Made by a program: the position numbers and the translations under genes. This document shows, piece by piece, positions 1-8,319 of a stretch of DNA of 64,000 bases. The stretch comes from Caldichromatium japonicum. GTDB taxonomy: Bacteria > Pseudomonadota > Gammaproteobacteria > Chromatiales > Chromatiaceae. Numbering within the stretch: position 1 is the first letter of the stretch; every line of letters begins with the position of its first letter. The notes under the pieces are model-generated. The model was not told where the DNA came from. It ran no database searches and was given only the letters and a program-made list of their open reading frames with translations. The stretch lies in the NCBI RefSeq assembly GCF_011290485.1, contig NZ_CP048029.1, positions 2,304,501-2,368,500 of the forward strand, read 5' to 3'.

Positions 1-618
1 GCAAAAGGCCTCGATCAGCGCTCGTTCAGGGACCTGGAGCGGCTCGATCAAATGGGTGGTCAGGAATCCATCCTGCGCCACTGCCGCCGGGGTAAGGCTG
101 AGCTCGGCGAGTTTACGGGCGATGAGATTGAGATCCGCCACTTCCTGGGCATTGCGGGCGAAGACTTGGATGAAGCCGGTATCGTCGATGCAGTGATAGT
201 CGTCGTGCGCGCAATGGACGTTGAGGCTGGCTTTGGTGATGGCGCGCGCCCCGATGTTGAGCACATAGGGGAGCCGCTTACCAACTGCGGCATAGAGCGA
301 CTCATGCATAAAGGCCACGCCCTGGGCCGAGGAGAAATTGCTCGCCCGCAGGCCCGCCATCGCCATGCCCGCCGTTACCCCCGCTGCAGCATGTTCGGAC
401 TCGGGTTCGATGAAGATCAGGGGCCGGCCCGAGATGTTGAGATGCCCATTGGCCACCTCCTCGGCCCAGCCTTCGCCCATCGGTGTGGATGGCGTGATCG
501 GATAGGCGCCGGCGGCATCGGAGGCCTCGCGTTCGCAGAGGACCACCGCGGTATTGCCATCCGTCGCCATGCGGATACCAGGGTATTTCGGTGTCTTTTC
601 GTCTTTCTTTCCGAACAT
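1..618 (-). CDS. 2-oxoacid (pyruvate-type):ferredoxin/flavodoxin oxidoreductase, N-terminal part (runs off the left edge)
   Basis: The reading frame starts at an ATG at 618 on the minus strand and is open to the window edge, giving the first 206 residues. It begins with a short lysine-rich leader and then the thiamine-enzyme domain I of the pyruvate:ferredoxin oxidoreductase family: the run TDGNTAVVL, then SDAAGAYPITPSTPMGE at about residues 33-49, then IFIEPESEHAAAGVTAGM. In this family the domain helps bind the 2-oxoacid and thiamine diphosphate, and the whole enzyme interconverts 2-oxoacid + CoA and acyl-CoA + CO2 with ferredoxin as electron partner. It lies 43 bp downstream of an RnfB-like iron-sulfur protein on the same strand, so the two are probably co-transcribed and may exchange electrons. 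Substrate cannot be told from this fragment. Confidence 0.85.
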   Translation of the reverse strand, partial: MFGKKDEKTPKYPGIRMATDGNTAVVLCEREASDAAGAYPITPSTPMGEGWAEEVANGHLNISGRPLIFIEPESEHAAAGVTAGMAMAGLRASNFSSAQGVAFMHESLYAAVGKRLPYVLNIGARAITKASLNVHCAHDDYHCIDDTGFIQVFARNAQEVADLNLIARKLAELSLTPAAVAQDGFLTTHLIEPLQVPERALIEAFC

Positions 619-661
619 GGGCCTGCTCGATTGCTGAAAGAAGTTGTCTATGTTGCCCAAC

Positions 662-1537
662 CTATATCGCCGGCAATGCAGCCTTGGCGCCCTTGCGGAT
701 TACCTTACGTGCCTCTCGCCCCTTGACGGCTCTACCGTCAGGCTCGAACCAGACGATCGCGCCGGTTGGGCAGCGTTCGATCGCCACCTTAGAGGCGAGT
801 ACATTCTTGTCGTAGTCGATGACCGCCAGGTTGTTTCGGATCTGGATCAGACCCTCGGGCGAATCCTGGGCACAGCGCCCGCAGCCGGTACAGGCGACCT
901 CGCAGTGTTCCTCTGCCTGTTCGCCTGGATCAAGGCTCATGCAGGCGACCCACAGCCGGTGGCTGGCCGGATGCAGACTAAAGAGCCCTTTGGGACAAAG
1001 GGTCACGCAGTCGCCGCAGGCGGTGCAGCGCTCCTCGTTGACCACCGGCAGCCCCTGGCGGTTGAGCGACAGCGCCCCGAAGCGACAGACGGTCACACAA
1101 TCGCCGAAGCCGAGGCATCCCCAGGCGCAGCTTCGCCCGCCGCCCGAGACCAAGGCCGCAGCGCGACAAGAAGGGATGCCGTGATAGTAGGCGCGCACTG
1201 CGGCCACATTGCCCCCGCCGGCGCAGGCCAGGCGCGCCACCCAGCGTTCGCGGGCCTGTAGTTCAACGCCCAGCAGCTCAGCGATGCGCTGGTTCATGGT
1301 CTTGGCATTTACCGTACAGCGCGCCGGTTCGGCCTCGCCCTTGACCAGCTTTTCGGCAAAGGGCCGGCAGCCAGGCTCGCCGCAGGCCCCGCAGTTGGCC
1401 TTGGGCAGGAGATCCTCGACCTGATCGATCCGCGGGTCTTCAAAGACATAAAACCGCCTGTTGGCAATGGCCAAGAGCAGGGCGAGCAGCATGCCTAGAG
1501 CAGTCATAAACCCAGCAGCGGTGAGGATGATGTTCAT
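662..1537 (-). CDS. RnfB-like membrane-anchored iron-sulfur protein
   Basis: 291 residues. An N-terminal membrane helix (about 5-25) is followed by the RnfB-type [4Fe-4S] domain with cysteines at 49, 52, 57 and 74 (motif NCGACGEPGC). The C-terminal half holds ferredoxin-type clusters: Cys137/141/147/151, Cys171/174/177/181, and Cys212/216/219/222 with Cys256. RnfB is the ferredoxin-facing subunit of the Rnf electron-transport complex. No other rnf subunit is nearby; instead the next gene is a 2-oxoacid:ferredoxin oxidoreductase. I infer that it serves as a dedicated electron acceptor or donor for that enzyme at the membrane rather than being part of a full Rnf complex, but the sequence alone cannot show this. 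About 230 bp upstream (1538-1770) holds no gene I can recognise. Confidence 0.82.
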   Translation of the reverse strand: MNIILTAAGFMTALGMLLALLLAIANRRFYVFEDPRIDQVEDLLPKANCGACGEPGCRPFAEKLVKGEAEPARCTVNAKTMNQRIAELLGVELQARERWVARLACAGGGNVAAVRAYYHGIPSCRAAALVSGGGRSCAWGCLGFGDCVTVCRFGALSLNRQGLPVVNEERCTACGDCVTLCPKGLFSLHPASHRLWVACMSLDPGEQAEEHCEVACTGCGRCAQDSPEGLIQIRNNLAVIDYDKNVLASKVAIERCPTGAIVWFEPDGRAVKGREARKVIRKGAKAALPAI

Positions 1538-1770
1538 CGCGACAGATATTCGGTCCCAGGATAGTCTGGCGGCTGGGCCAGTGGCTCAGGATCTCGGATC
1601 TTAGGGAACGGAAAGGCCGCGCCGCCAAGGCGCGCCTGCATGGCGGATGGGCCCGCATGCAGATGAAGTTTACGAGATCGTTATCTATTGATATGACAAA
1701 TTATGTAAATCGTCAGTATTAAGGACGTCTCGATACGGCGGACGGGCCGTAAAGGCGGTAGGGGTATGCG

Positions 1771-2679
1771 CTAGAGTGTGGGGAAACGCTCGACCAGGCT
1801 GGTGATCAAACCGGCAGCCAGCGCATCGGTAAGCGGGATCAGCAGGACGCGGTTATTGGGAACGGCAGCAGCGGCGATGGCGACATCGGCAGCAACGCCC
1901 ATCTCGCGCAGATACAAAAAGGCATCGGCGACATAGAGCTGCCCGCCCTCGTGGCTGCTATAGCGGCGGGGGACGCGGCTTTGGTGGACACCGAGCCTGG
2001 CGTTGGGGGTGGCATAGCGTTCGACTCCGCCGGCGAGGACATCGATACAGGCCGAGACACAATAATCATCAACGGCGGTACGCAGGCCGTTGGCTCGCAG
2101 ATAGCGCCCAAGCTTGCGTGCCTCATCGACCAAACCGCCTGGGCTGTTGATGATCAAGCCGATCGCCCGGCGTTCGCGCAGCTCGGCGATGGTCTGCTGG
2201 GCAAAGCCAGGGGTGATCTCGGCCCCATCGACCCGTAGCCAAGCGGAACGCAATTGGCCATCCAGCTCAAAGCGCACCAATGCCGGGGTCGTGCCAGTCA
2301 GTTCACCTAAGAGCTCGCAGGCACGGATCGCCTGGCTTACGAGTTCAGCCGGATTGCGCTCATAGTCCTTGATTAGGCGATTAGCGCGTTCGATGATGAT
2401 CTGAATCGGGATCTGATATGTGTCGGCGACGAGGATGACAGTCGCATCCGTAGAGGCGACGTCATTGGTCTGACCAACGCGTAAAAGATGACAGGATGCG
2501 GAGTTGAGGATCAGGGTCTCGGGGTCAAGATGCGTCCCAGAAGAACGGATGGTGCCCAAACAGCCCGACAGAGCCAGAGGCAGACAGCAACAGATGAGAC
2601 CCCAGGCGATCAGCCGAGCCACTCTCCTCGCGTTGACCGCTTGGGTATGAGGCACGGGCCCGCTCACCGCCATCCGCAC
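1771..2679 (-). CDS. ClpP-fold periplasmic lipoprotein (COG3904-like)
   Basis: 302 residues. A basic N-terminus and hydrophobic stretch end in a lipobox LALSGC with Cys40, so the product is probably a lipoprotein exported by Sec; an internal start closer to the helix is possible. The C-terminal half has the ClpP/crotonase fold signature: INSPGG at about 177-182 (oxyanion loop), a serine in the disulfide-like segment CVSAC (Ser209), and LGVHQ with His232. This matches the poorly studied COG3904 group of predicted periplasmic ClpP-like proteins. The Ser/His pair suggests a peptidase, but no substrate is known and I do not assign one. It stands alone between the RnfB-like gene and hisHF on the same strand, with wide gaps on both sides. 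Confidence 0.75.
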   Translation of the reverse strand: MRMAVSGPVPHTQAVNARRVARLIAWGLICCCLPLALSGCLGTIRSSGTHLDPETLILNSASCHLLRVGQTNDVASTDATVILVADTYQIPIQIIIERANRLIKDYERNPAELVSQAIRACELLGELTGTTPALVRFELDGQLRSAWLRVDGAEITPGFAQQTIAELRERRAIGLIINSPGGLVDEARKLGRYLRANGLRTAVDDYCVSACIDVLAGGVERYATPNARLGVHQSRVPRRYSSHEGGQLYVADAFLYLREMGVAADVAIAAAAVPNNRVLLIPLTDALAAGLITSLVERFPTL

Positions 2680-2813
2680 CCCAGGCTATAGTGAGCCGGG
2701 GATGAAGCGCAGAGACAAACCCCAGGCGGGTGATGCATCAGCCTACCTCCTGGTCTGGACCGGGCGCTTGCGGGCGTGCCAACGGAAGGCACGAAACACC
2801 TGGCGCATCGGGA

Positions 2814-4442
2814 TCAGTCATGCCTGGGGGTGGATGCGCCTTCACCGTTGCGGATCTCGATCCCCTGGGTGATGAGATGAGACTTGACGGCCTCGATCGG
2901 GACCTCGCGCCGGTGGAAGATCCCGGCGGCCAGGGCCGCTTCGACCCCGGTCTCGCAAAAGACCTCGGCGAAATGCTCGACACAGCCAGCCCCGCTCGAG
3001 GCGATGACGGGGATGCTGACCGACTCCCTGACCAGGCGGATCAGCTCCAGGTCAAAGCCCGCGCCCGTGCCGTCACGATCGATCGAATTGAGCAGGATCT
3101 CGCCCGCCCCCAGTGCCTCACAGGTACGCGCCAACTCGACGACGTCCAGATCCCGCCCCTCGCGCCCGCCCTTGATGGTGCATTGGAACCAGCAATAGCG
3201 TTCGCCCTTGGGCCCAGGGAACCGCGTCTCTATAACCGTATGGGGGGTATCCTGCGGTGAGTTGACATAGACCCGGCGCGGGTCGATGGAGATCACCACT
3301 GCCTGGTTACCATAGACTGCAGCGATCTGTTCGATCGCGCTGCTGCCATCTTTGACCCGACCGCGCGCCAGATAGTCCTCGACCGCGAGGACCGCATCCG
3401 AGCCGATCGAGACCTTGTCGGCCCCCGCACGAAAATAGGCATGGGCGACAGCGAGCGCTGAGTAGGAGCGCCCCTCGCCATCGGTATAGGCGCGGATGCC
3501 GCCGCCGATAGTGAGGGGGACAAAGACCCGCTCCGAGGTGCGCCTCAAAACCTCGAGCATCGGCTGGTCGGCCAGGGGGGAGGCGCGAAAGGCAGTGATA
3601 TTGAGAAAGGCGATCTCGTCGGCGCCTTCTTGATAATAGCGCTCGGCAAGCTCGACGGGCTTACCCAGGTTGCGCACCGCCCGCCCCTCGGTCTTTTCAC
3701 GCACGTCGTATTGGTCGCCCTTGGTGACGACGAGATCGCCCTGGTCGTTGGTGCGCACATCGAGACAGGCGACGATGCGTTTGGTCAGACGGGTCGGGGT
3801 CGGATCGCCCAAGGGGATGGCAGGCGCGGACGCGGATGTGCCGGCCAAAAAGTTGCGCAACAGGGCAAGCCCTGCCTGACCGCTCTTTTCGGGGTGGAAC
3901 TGGACGGCGCAGACTGCACCGCGCTGCACCGCGCTCAAGAACGGCCTGCCATAGTCGGTGAACGCAAGCTGCCAGTCGGCATTCTCCGGGCCCGGCAGGG
4001 CCCGATAGGAGTGCACGAAATAAAACGGCTCGCCGGCATAGCCTGTAAACAAGGGAGAGTGCTTTTGTAGGCGCACCGCATTCCAGCCCATGTGCGGTAC
4101 CGACAGCCCCTCCCCCGGAAAACGGCGGATCTGGCCGGGGATGATCCCAAGTCCAGGGACCCCAGGCGACTCCTCGCTGCCCGCAAAGAGGATCTGCAGA
4201 CCCAGACAGATCCCAAGAAAAGGGCGACCGGCACTGAGATAGTCCTTGAGCGGTTTGAGATAACCGAGTTCTTCAAGCCTTCGCATCGCCGCGCCAAAGG
4301 AGCCGACCCCGGGCAGGATCAGGCGCTCGGCGCACAGGATGTCCTCGGGGCGCTCGATCTCGGTGAGGGCAAAGCCCAGGGCATGCACGGCATTGCGCAG
4401 ACTGCGGACATTGCCCGCGCCATAGTCGAGGAGTGCAATCAT
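2814..4442 (-). CDS. hisHF: Bifunctional imidazole glycerol phosphate synthase, HisH-HisF fusion (HIS7 type)
   Basis: 542 residues carrying both halves of the fifth-to-sixth step complex of histidine biosynthesis: glutamine hydrolysis by HisH, and ring closure of PRFAR to imidazole glycerol phosphate plus AICAR by HisF. Residues 1-200 are the class I glutaminase with GICLGLQ (Cys79) and QFHPEK (His183, Glu185). After a short linker, 220-530 are the HisF barrel with CLDV (Asp228) and SIDPRR (Asp387), which correspond to the two catalytic aspartates of bacterial HisF, plus SIDRDG near 453-458. The HisF part has extra segments (GDQYDVREK, GKPVELAERYY, and a longer loop after TIGGGIR) that are typical of the yeast/plant HIS7 enzyme and absent from common bacterial HisF. 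No other his gene is in the window. Frame is intact and start is a standard ATG. Confidence 0.93.
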   Translation of the reverse strand: MIALLDYGAGNVRSLRNAVHALGFALTEIERPEDILCAERLILPGVGSFGAAMRRLEELGYLKPLKDYLSAGRPFLGICLGLQILFAGSEESPGVPGLGIIPGQIRRFPGEGLSVPHMGWNAVRLQKHSPLFTGYAGEPFYFVHSYRALPGPENADWQLAFTDYGRPFLSAVQRGAVCAVQFHPEKSGQAGLALLRNFLAGTSASAPAIPLGDPTPTRLTKRIVACLDVRTNDQGDLVVTKGDQYDVREKTEGRAVRNLGKPVELAERYYQEGADEIAFLNITAFRASPLADQPMLEVLRRTSERVFVPLTIGGGIRAYTDGEGRSYSALAVAHAYFRAGADKVSIGSDAVLAVEDYLARGRVKDGSSAIEQIAAVYGNQAVVISIDPRRVYVNSPQDTPHTVIETRFPGPKGERYCWFQCTIKGGREGRDLDVVELARTCEALGAGEILLNSIDRDGTGAGFDLELIRLVRESVSIPVIASSGAGCVEHFAEVFCETGVEAALAAGIFHRREVPIEAVKSHLITQGIEIRNGEGASTPRHD

Positions 4443-5054
4443 AACGATCAGGATTTCGGCAAGCAGGGGACCCAGGGGGCGAATGAACGCCTATTGTAGC
4501 CGAGGGTGGAGATTCGAGGGACGCATTCACCGAGTCGCCCAGGGCAATCGCATGAATGTGACTGTTGCAGACCGAGAAATGGTCATTCACGAGCAAGGGG
4601 TGCGCAAGAGGCTGTGCAGAAGGATCCTGGCCAACTAGACACCCAGCCTTGCTCTGCCTTCGCTCAACTGGACTGTCTGTCCCATCCCGAGCAGCGACCG
4701 GACCTGAGATCCTTCGCCGGGATCGCGTCCAAACGCTGCATCAATGGCAAGATCAGCGGCAAGCGGCGCTGCTATCTCTCGCACCTCCTTCCGCTGCCCA
4801 AGGCCTGGCGCAGGCCATCCTTGCGCAAGGGCGGGATCAAGGTCCGTCGTTTTATTGCTTCCACCTCGGACGATGATCGCGCCGAGCTCCTCGGACTGAC
4901 CCCTGCATGAATTTCATGCGATGGCTCTGTGCTCGACCCGAGATGCCAAATCGCTTAATCTTAAAAGCGGCTATTGGCCGGTCGCTTGACGCCGTCCCAG
5001 CCCATCTCTAGCATCCCCGCCACCGTGCACGAGACCCAGATACAGAAGACCCGC
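4443..5054. other. Intergenic stretch before ispB
   Basis: About 610 bp without an intact gene. The middle part (about 4626-4910) looks like a decayed ISAs1-type transposase, annotated separately. The last 140 bp before ispB should contain its promoter, but I see no convincing -35/-10 pair. No RNA gene or hairpin terminator was recognised. Confidence 0.6.
4626..4910 (+). pseudogene. Decayed ISAs1-family transposase remnant
   Basis: In the frame ending at the TGA at 4908-4910 the translation includes LDCLSHPEQRPDLRSF, then IASKRCINGKISGKRRCYL, and ends DDDRAELLGLTPA. This resembles the C-terminal part of ISAs1-family transposases, where a segment like S-E-R-x-I-N-G-K-x-S-x-E-x-R-Y-Y-I-S-S-L is followed by a conserved H-W-G-I-E-N-x-L-H-W block. 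The neighbouring frame carries SAAQGLAQAI where the alanine-rich helix before that block would be, which suggests one or more frameshifts. No start codon context, no intact N-terminal domain and no terminal repeats were found. The family call rests on memory of the motif and is tentative. Confidence 0.42.
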
Positions 5055-6023
5055 ATGGATCTTTCCAAGATTCGCCAACCCGTCGCCGATGACTCCAAGG
5101 CCGTCGATGCCTTGATCCTACGTCGGCTTCAGTCTGACGTCATGCTGATCAATCAGATCGGTCACTATATCGTCAACAGCGGTGGCAAGCGTCTGCGCCC
5201 GCTCTCGGTGCTGCTTTCGGCCCGCGCCTGCGGCTATACGGGGGATCGCCATATCGATCTAGCAGCGGTGATCGAATTCATCCATACCGCCACCCTGTTG
5301 CACGATGATGTGGTCGATGCCTCAGAGCTCAGACGCAATCGCGAAACGGCGAATGTCGTTTGGGGCAATGATGCGAGCGTCCTGGTGGGTGATTTTTTGT
5401 ATTCGCGCGCCTTCGAGATGATGGTCGAGGTGGGGAGCATGCGGGTGATGGATATTCTCTCCCATGCCACCAACCGCATCGCTGAGGGTGAGGTGTTGCA
5501 GTTGCTCAATGAGCGCGATCCAGATACAGACGAGACGCGTTACATGGAGGTCGTCACCCGCAAAACCGCGACCCTCTTCGAGGCGGGGGTGCGTCTAGGG
5601 GCTGTACTTGCCGATTCACCCCCTAAGGTCGAGGAGGCAGCGCGTTGCTACGGTCTGTCTCTCGGCATTGCCTTCCAGTTGGTGGATGATGCACTCGATT
5701 ACCGGCTTGACAATGCCGAGCTCGGCAAGAACGTGGGCGATGACCTCGAGGAAGGCAAGCCGACCCTACCGATCATCCGCGCCATGCAGGTCGGCAGCCC
5801 TGAGCAGCGCGCACTGTTGCGCGAGGCCATCCTGGAAGGGGGACGTGAGCGCATCCAGGAGGTCGTTACGGCCATTGCAGCCACGGATGCTATCGATTAC
5901 ACTATCCAGATCGCGCAATCCTATGCGCGCCGCGCCAAGGAATCGCTTCAGGCCCTGCCCGCTTCACCGGCGACAGAGTCCCTTGCTCTGCTTGCCGATT
6001 TCGCAGTTGCGCGGACCTATTGA
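5055..6023 (+). CDS. ispB: Octaprenyl diphosphate synthase
   Basis: 322 residues from the ATG at 5055, which fits the usual length of IspB; the frame is open further upstream to 4974 but that extension has no family similarity. Trans-isoprenyl diphosphate synthase with the first aspartate-rich motif in LLHDDVVDAS and the second in FQLVDDALDY, preceded by GGKRLRP. It condenses isopentenyl diphosphate units onto farnesyl diphosphate to make the C40 side chain of ubiquinone and menaquinone. It stands alone, followed 7 bp later by a tRNA-Pro gene on the same strand, so the two may share a transcript. Confidence 0.93.
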   Translation: MDLSKIRQPVADDSKAVDALILRRLQSDVMLINQIGHYIVNSGGKRLRPLSVLLSARACGYTGDRHIDLAAVIEFIHTATLLHDDVVDASELRRNRETANVVWGNDASVLVGDFLYSRAFEMMVEVGSMRVMDILSHATNRIAEGEVLQLLNERDPDTDETRYMEVVTRKTATLFEAGVRLGAVLADSPPKVEEAARCYGLSLGIAFQLVDDALDYRLDNAELGKNVGDDLEEGKPTLPIIRAMQVGSPEQRALLREAILEGGRERIQEVVTAIAATDAIDYTIQIAQSYARRAKESLQALPASPATESLALLADFAVARTY

Positions 6024-6030
6024 ATCCATC

Positions 6031-6107
<77 letters not shown>

Positions 6108-6236
6108 ATTCCATCATACCTCCCCACCGGCCACTTGACCTCGGGACCGACTCAGATCTCCGGTCTCTTCTCTAAGGCCCGTTCTAAGGCCCGTGTCCTA
6201 TCCAGACCCATTTAGGGTCCAGCGCTCAATTATCGA

Positions 6237-8309
6237 TCACCCAACCTCGATTGCCCGTCTCTGGCTTATCTCGGCCCAGCGTTCGCGCCCGCCGCGATTA
6301 TCGAGCTGATTGAGCAGGGCCAAGACATAGCGCCGCTCGAAGCGCCGCCCGATCTCTTGCATCAGGAGCGATACTGCCTCATCGAGGCCCTTGGCCTCAC
6401 GGAATGCCCGCGGGCTGATCAGGGCCACGAAGTCATTGGCCAGGGCCACTACCTGGGCGCTGGGCAGGATCTGCTCGCCCTTGAGCCCCTTGGGTCTGCC
6501 ACTGCCATCGGCCCATTCATTGACCTGCTCCAGGGTCTCGATCACTGGCCCGTCGAACTCGATCCCGCACAGGATCTGGGGACCTGAATCCAGGGCCTCA
6601 CGCACCCGGCTCAATTCCTGCTCCGTCAACTGTTTCTCTTTCATCAGGATGGCGCGTGGGATGCGGATCTTGCCGAGATTGACGAGACGTGCCGCCTGCT
6701 CAACCGTAGTGCGCTGGATGGCATCAAATCCCAGTTCATCGGCAATGGCGCGCGCCACCTCGACGACATAACGCGACTGATGCGCAGCATCAGGATCACG
6801 CTCATCGACCAAGGCAACCAGGGTGTCGATCAACCGCTGGGTATTGCGCTCGCGCCGGGCGCGCTCACGCATCAGCTCGGTCAGGTCTTCAATGGTGATC
6901 AATACCCCTGGGGAAGACCCGACGATTGAGGTGATAAACGGCTGATAATGTACCCGCCAGACCCGTTCCTGACCCTCTGGATCGCGTAGCGCTGCGGTCT
7001 CGACCTGGGGGCTTTGGGTCTCGCGCACGCGCTGAGCCGCCAGGCTCAGATGGGCGCCGGTCTCCTGACCGAAGACTGCCGTCAGCGATCGCCCCCTGAT
7101 TTCATCCACTGCCAGGCCTGTGAGCTCAGCAAGCCGGCGATTGGCATAGGTCAGATGACCGCTGGCATCGACCACAAGGATGGGATGGGGCTGGCTGTCG
7201 GCCAGGATATCCAGGAAACCCGACAGCCGCTCGAAACGCTCAGCCGCCTGGCGATAGGACTCGGCCAGCGCCTCGACCTTACGCGAGCTCGCATAAAACC
7301 ACACCAGCACCAAGGCCGAACCGATTAAGACCGCGATCAAGGTCAAGCCGCTGATGAGTGTCATGCGCCAGGCATCACTGGCGGCAAGCGCCTCGGCAGC
7401 TCCGATGCGTTGGACCAGGACCCAATCGGTCGCGGGTATAGGGCGGCTTATGGCATAGGACTCGCGCAGGGCATAGTTATATCCCTGATGGAACTGCCCA
7501 GGCCGTTCGAGCGCAGCCGCATCAATGAGCCCCTCGGTATTGATCGCCAGGCGCTTGCTTAAGGGCTCGCTGCCATCGAGGAGCGGGGAGAGATATTCGA
7601 TCAGGTGACCGCGGCGGCGGATCAAATAGGACTCGGCGGTCCGCGCTGTGAGACCAGGCGTCTTGAGCAGATCGAAAAGCCCAGCATCAAGTGGGTGCAG
7701 GGCCAGCAGACGCCCGATAACCTCCTCGGCGTTTTCCGGATCGCGGATGGGGACCAGCCAGCCAAGCAGCAGACGTCCAGCGGCGCCCAGATGGAGATCG
7801 AGCATCCCCCGTTCGGATAGGGGTGTGCCACCCAGCCAGGCGATCAGCTCAGGGGTCAGAACGCTCGTACCATTGACCGCAGCGATTGGGCGATCCTCTG
7901 GATCAAGGATGAACCAGTCACCCACCGGTCGGCGGCCTAAGGTTGGAGGCGGGTCGGACAGCCAGTCGCCTGCGCCCTCGATGGCTCTGGCCGCATCTTC
8001 GAGCAGATCGTTCAATCCTTGTTCTATCTGTTTATCTGGCGCCTCTCTAAGCCTGCGTAACTGCGTCAGCAAGCTTTGATCACGCGCCAACCCCTCGAGG
8101 GCAGCATATTGACCCTCGATCCAGCGCCCGATGGCCTCAGCCCGCCCCTCCGCTGCCAGATTGAGCTGGATCTGTAAACTCTGAAGGTCGCGCGCCCGCT
8201 CGGCATCAGCAAAACGGATGATGCCATAAATCGCCAACATCAGGCTCAGCACAAGCGCGACGAGGGCCAACCGGATGGGGATGTTCATACTGGCGCTCGG
8301 ATGTGCCAT
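6237..8309 (-). CDS. Membrane sensor with PAS domain and degenerate HD-GYP domain
   Basis: 690 residues. Transmembrane helices at about 11-33 and 313-338 flank a large periplasmic sensing region that looks like a Cache-type double module. A PAS domain follows at about 370-480. The C-terminal 190 residues align with HD-GYP cyclic-di-GMP phosphodiesterases (DERDPDAAHQSRYVVEVA, NLGKIRIPRAILMKEKQLT), but the HD dyad of the LLHDIGKI motif is replaced by VN (LVNLGKI), the H-x-x-H region is VNEWADGSG, and GYP reads GRP. The metal ligands needed for phosphodiesterase activity are therefore missing, and the domain is probably a binding or scaffold module. The gene starts 10 bp after citrate synthase, so it is the last gene of an aldolase-like/gltA/sensor operon. 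Confidence 0.8.
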   Translation of the reverse strand: MAHPSASMNIPIRLALVALVLSLMLAIYGIIRFADAERARDLQSLQIQLNLAAEGRAEAIGRWIEGQYAALEGLARDQSLLTQLRRLREAPDKQIEQGLNDLLEDAARAIEGAGDWLSDPPPTLGRRPVGDWFILDPEDRPIAAVNGTSVLTPELIAWLGGTPLSERGMLDLHLGAAGRLLLGWLVPIRDPENAEEVIGRLLALHPLDAGLFDLLKTPGLTARTAESYLIRRRGHLIEYLSPLLDGSEPLSKRLAINTEGLIDAAALERPGQFHQGYNYALRESYAISRPIPATDWVLVQRIGAAEALAASDAWRMTLISGLTLIAVLIGSALVLVWFYASSRKVEALAESYRQAAERFERLSGFLDILADSQPHPILVVDASGHLTYANRRLAELTGLAVDEIRGRSLTAVFGQETGAHLSLAAQRVRETQSPQVETAALRDPEGQERVWRVHYQPFITSIVGSSPGVLITIEDLTELMRERARRERNTQRLIDTLVALVDERDPDAAHQSRYVVEVARAIADELGFDAIQRTTVEQAARLVNLGKIRIPRAILMKEKQLTEQELSRVREALDSGPQILCGIEFDGPVIETLEQVNEWADGSGRPKGLKGEQILPSAQVVALANDFVALISPRAFREAKGLDEAVSLLMQEIGRRFERRYVLALLNQLDNRGGRERWAEISQRRAIEVG

Positions 8310-8319
8310 GCGGATCTAT

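Noticed and set aside
52..726. 224-codon plus-strand frame at the left edge
   Set aside because: Antisense to the oxidoreductase domain, whose minus-strand frame shows clear conserved motifs.
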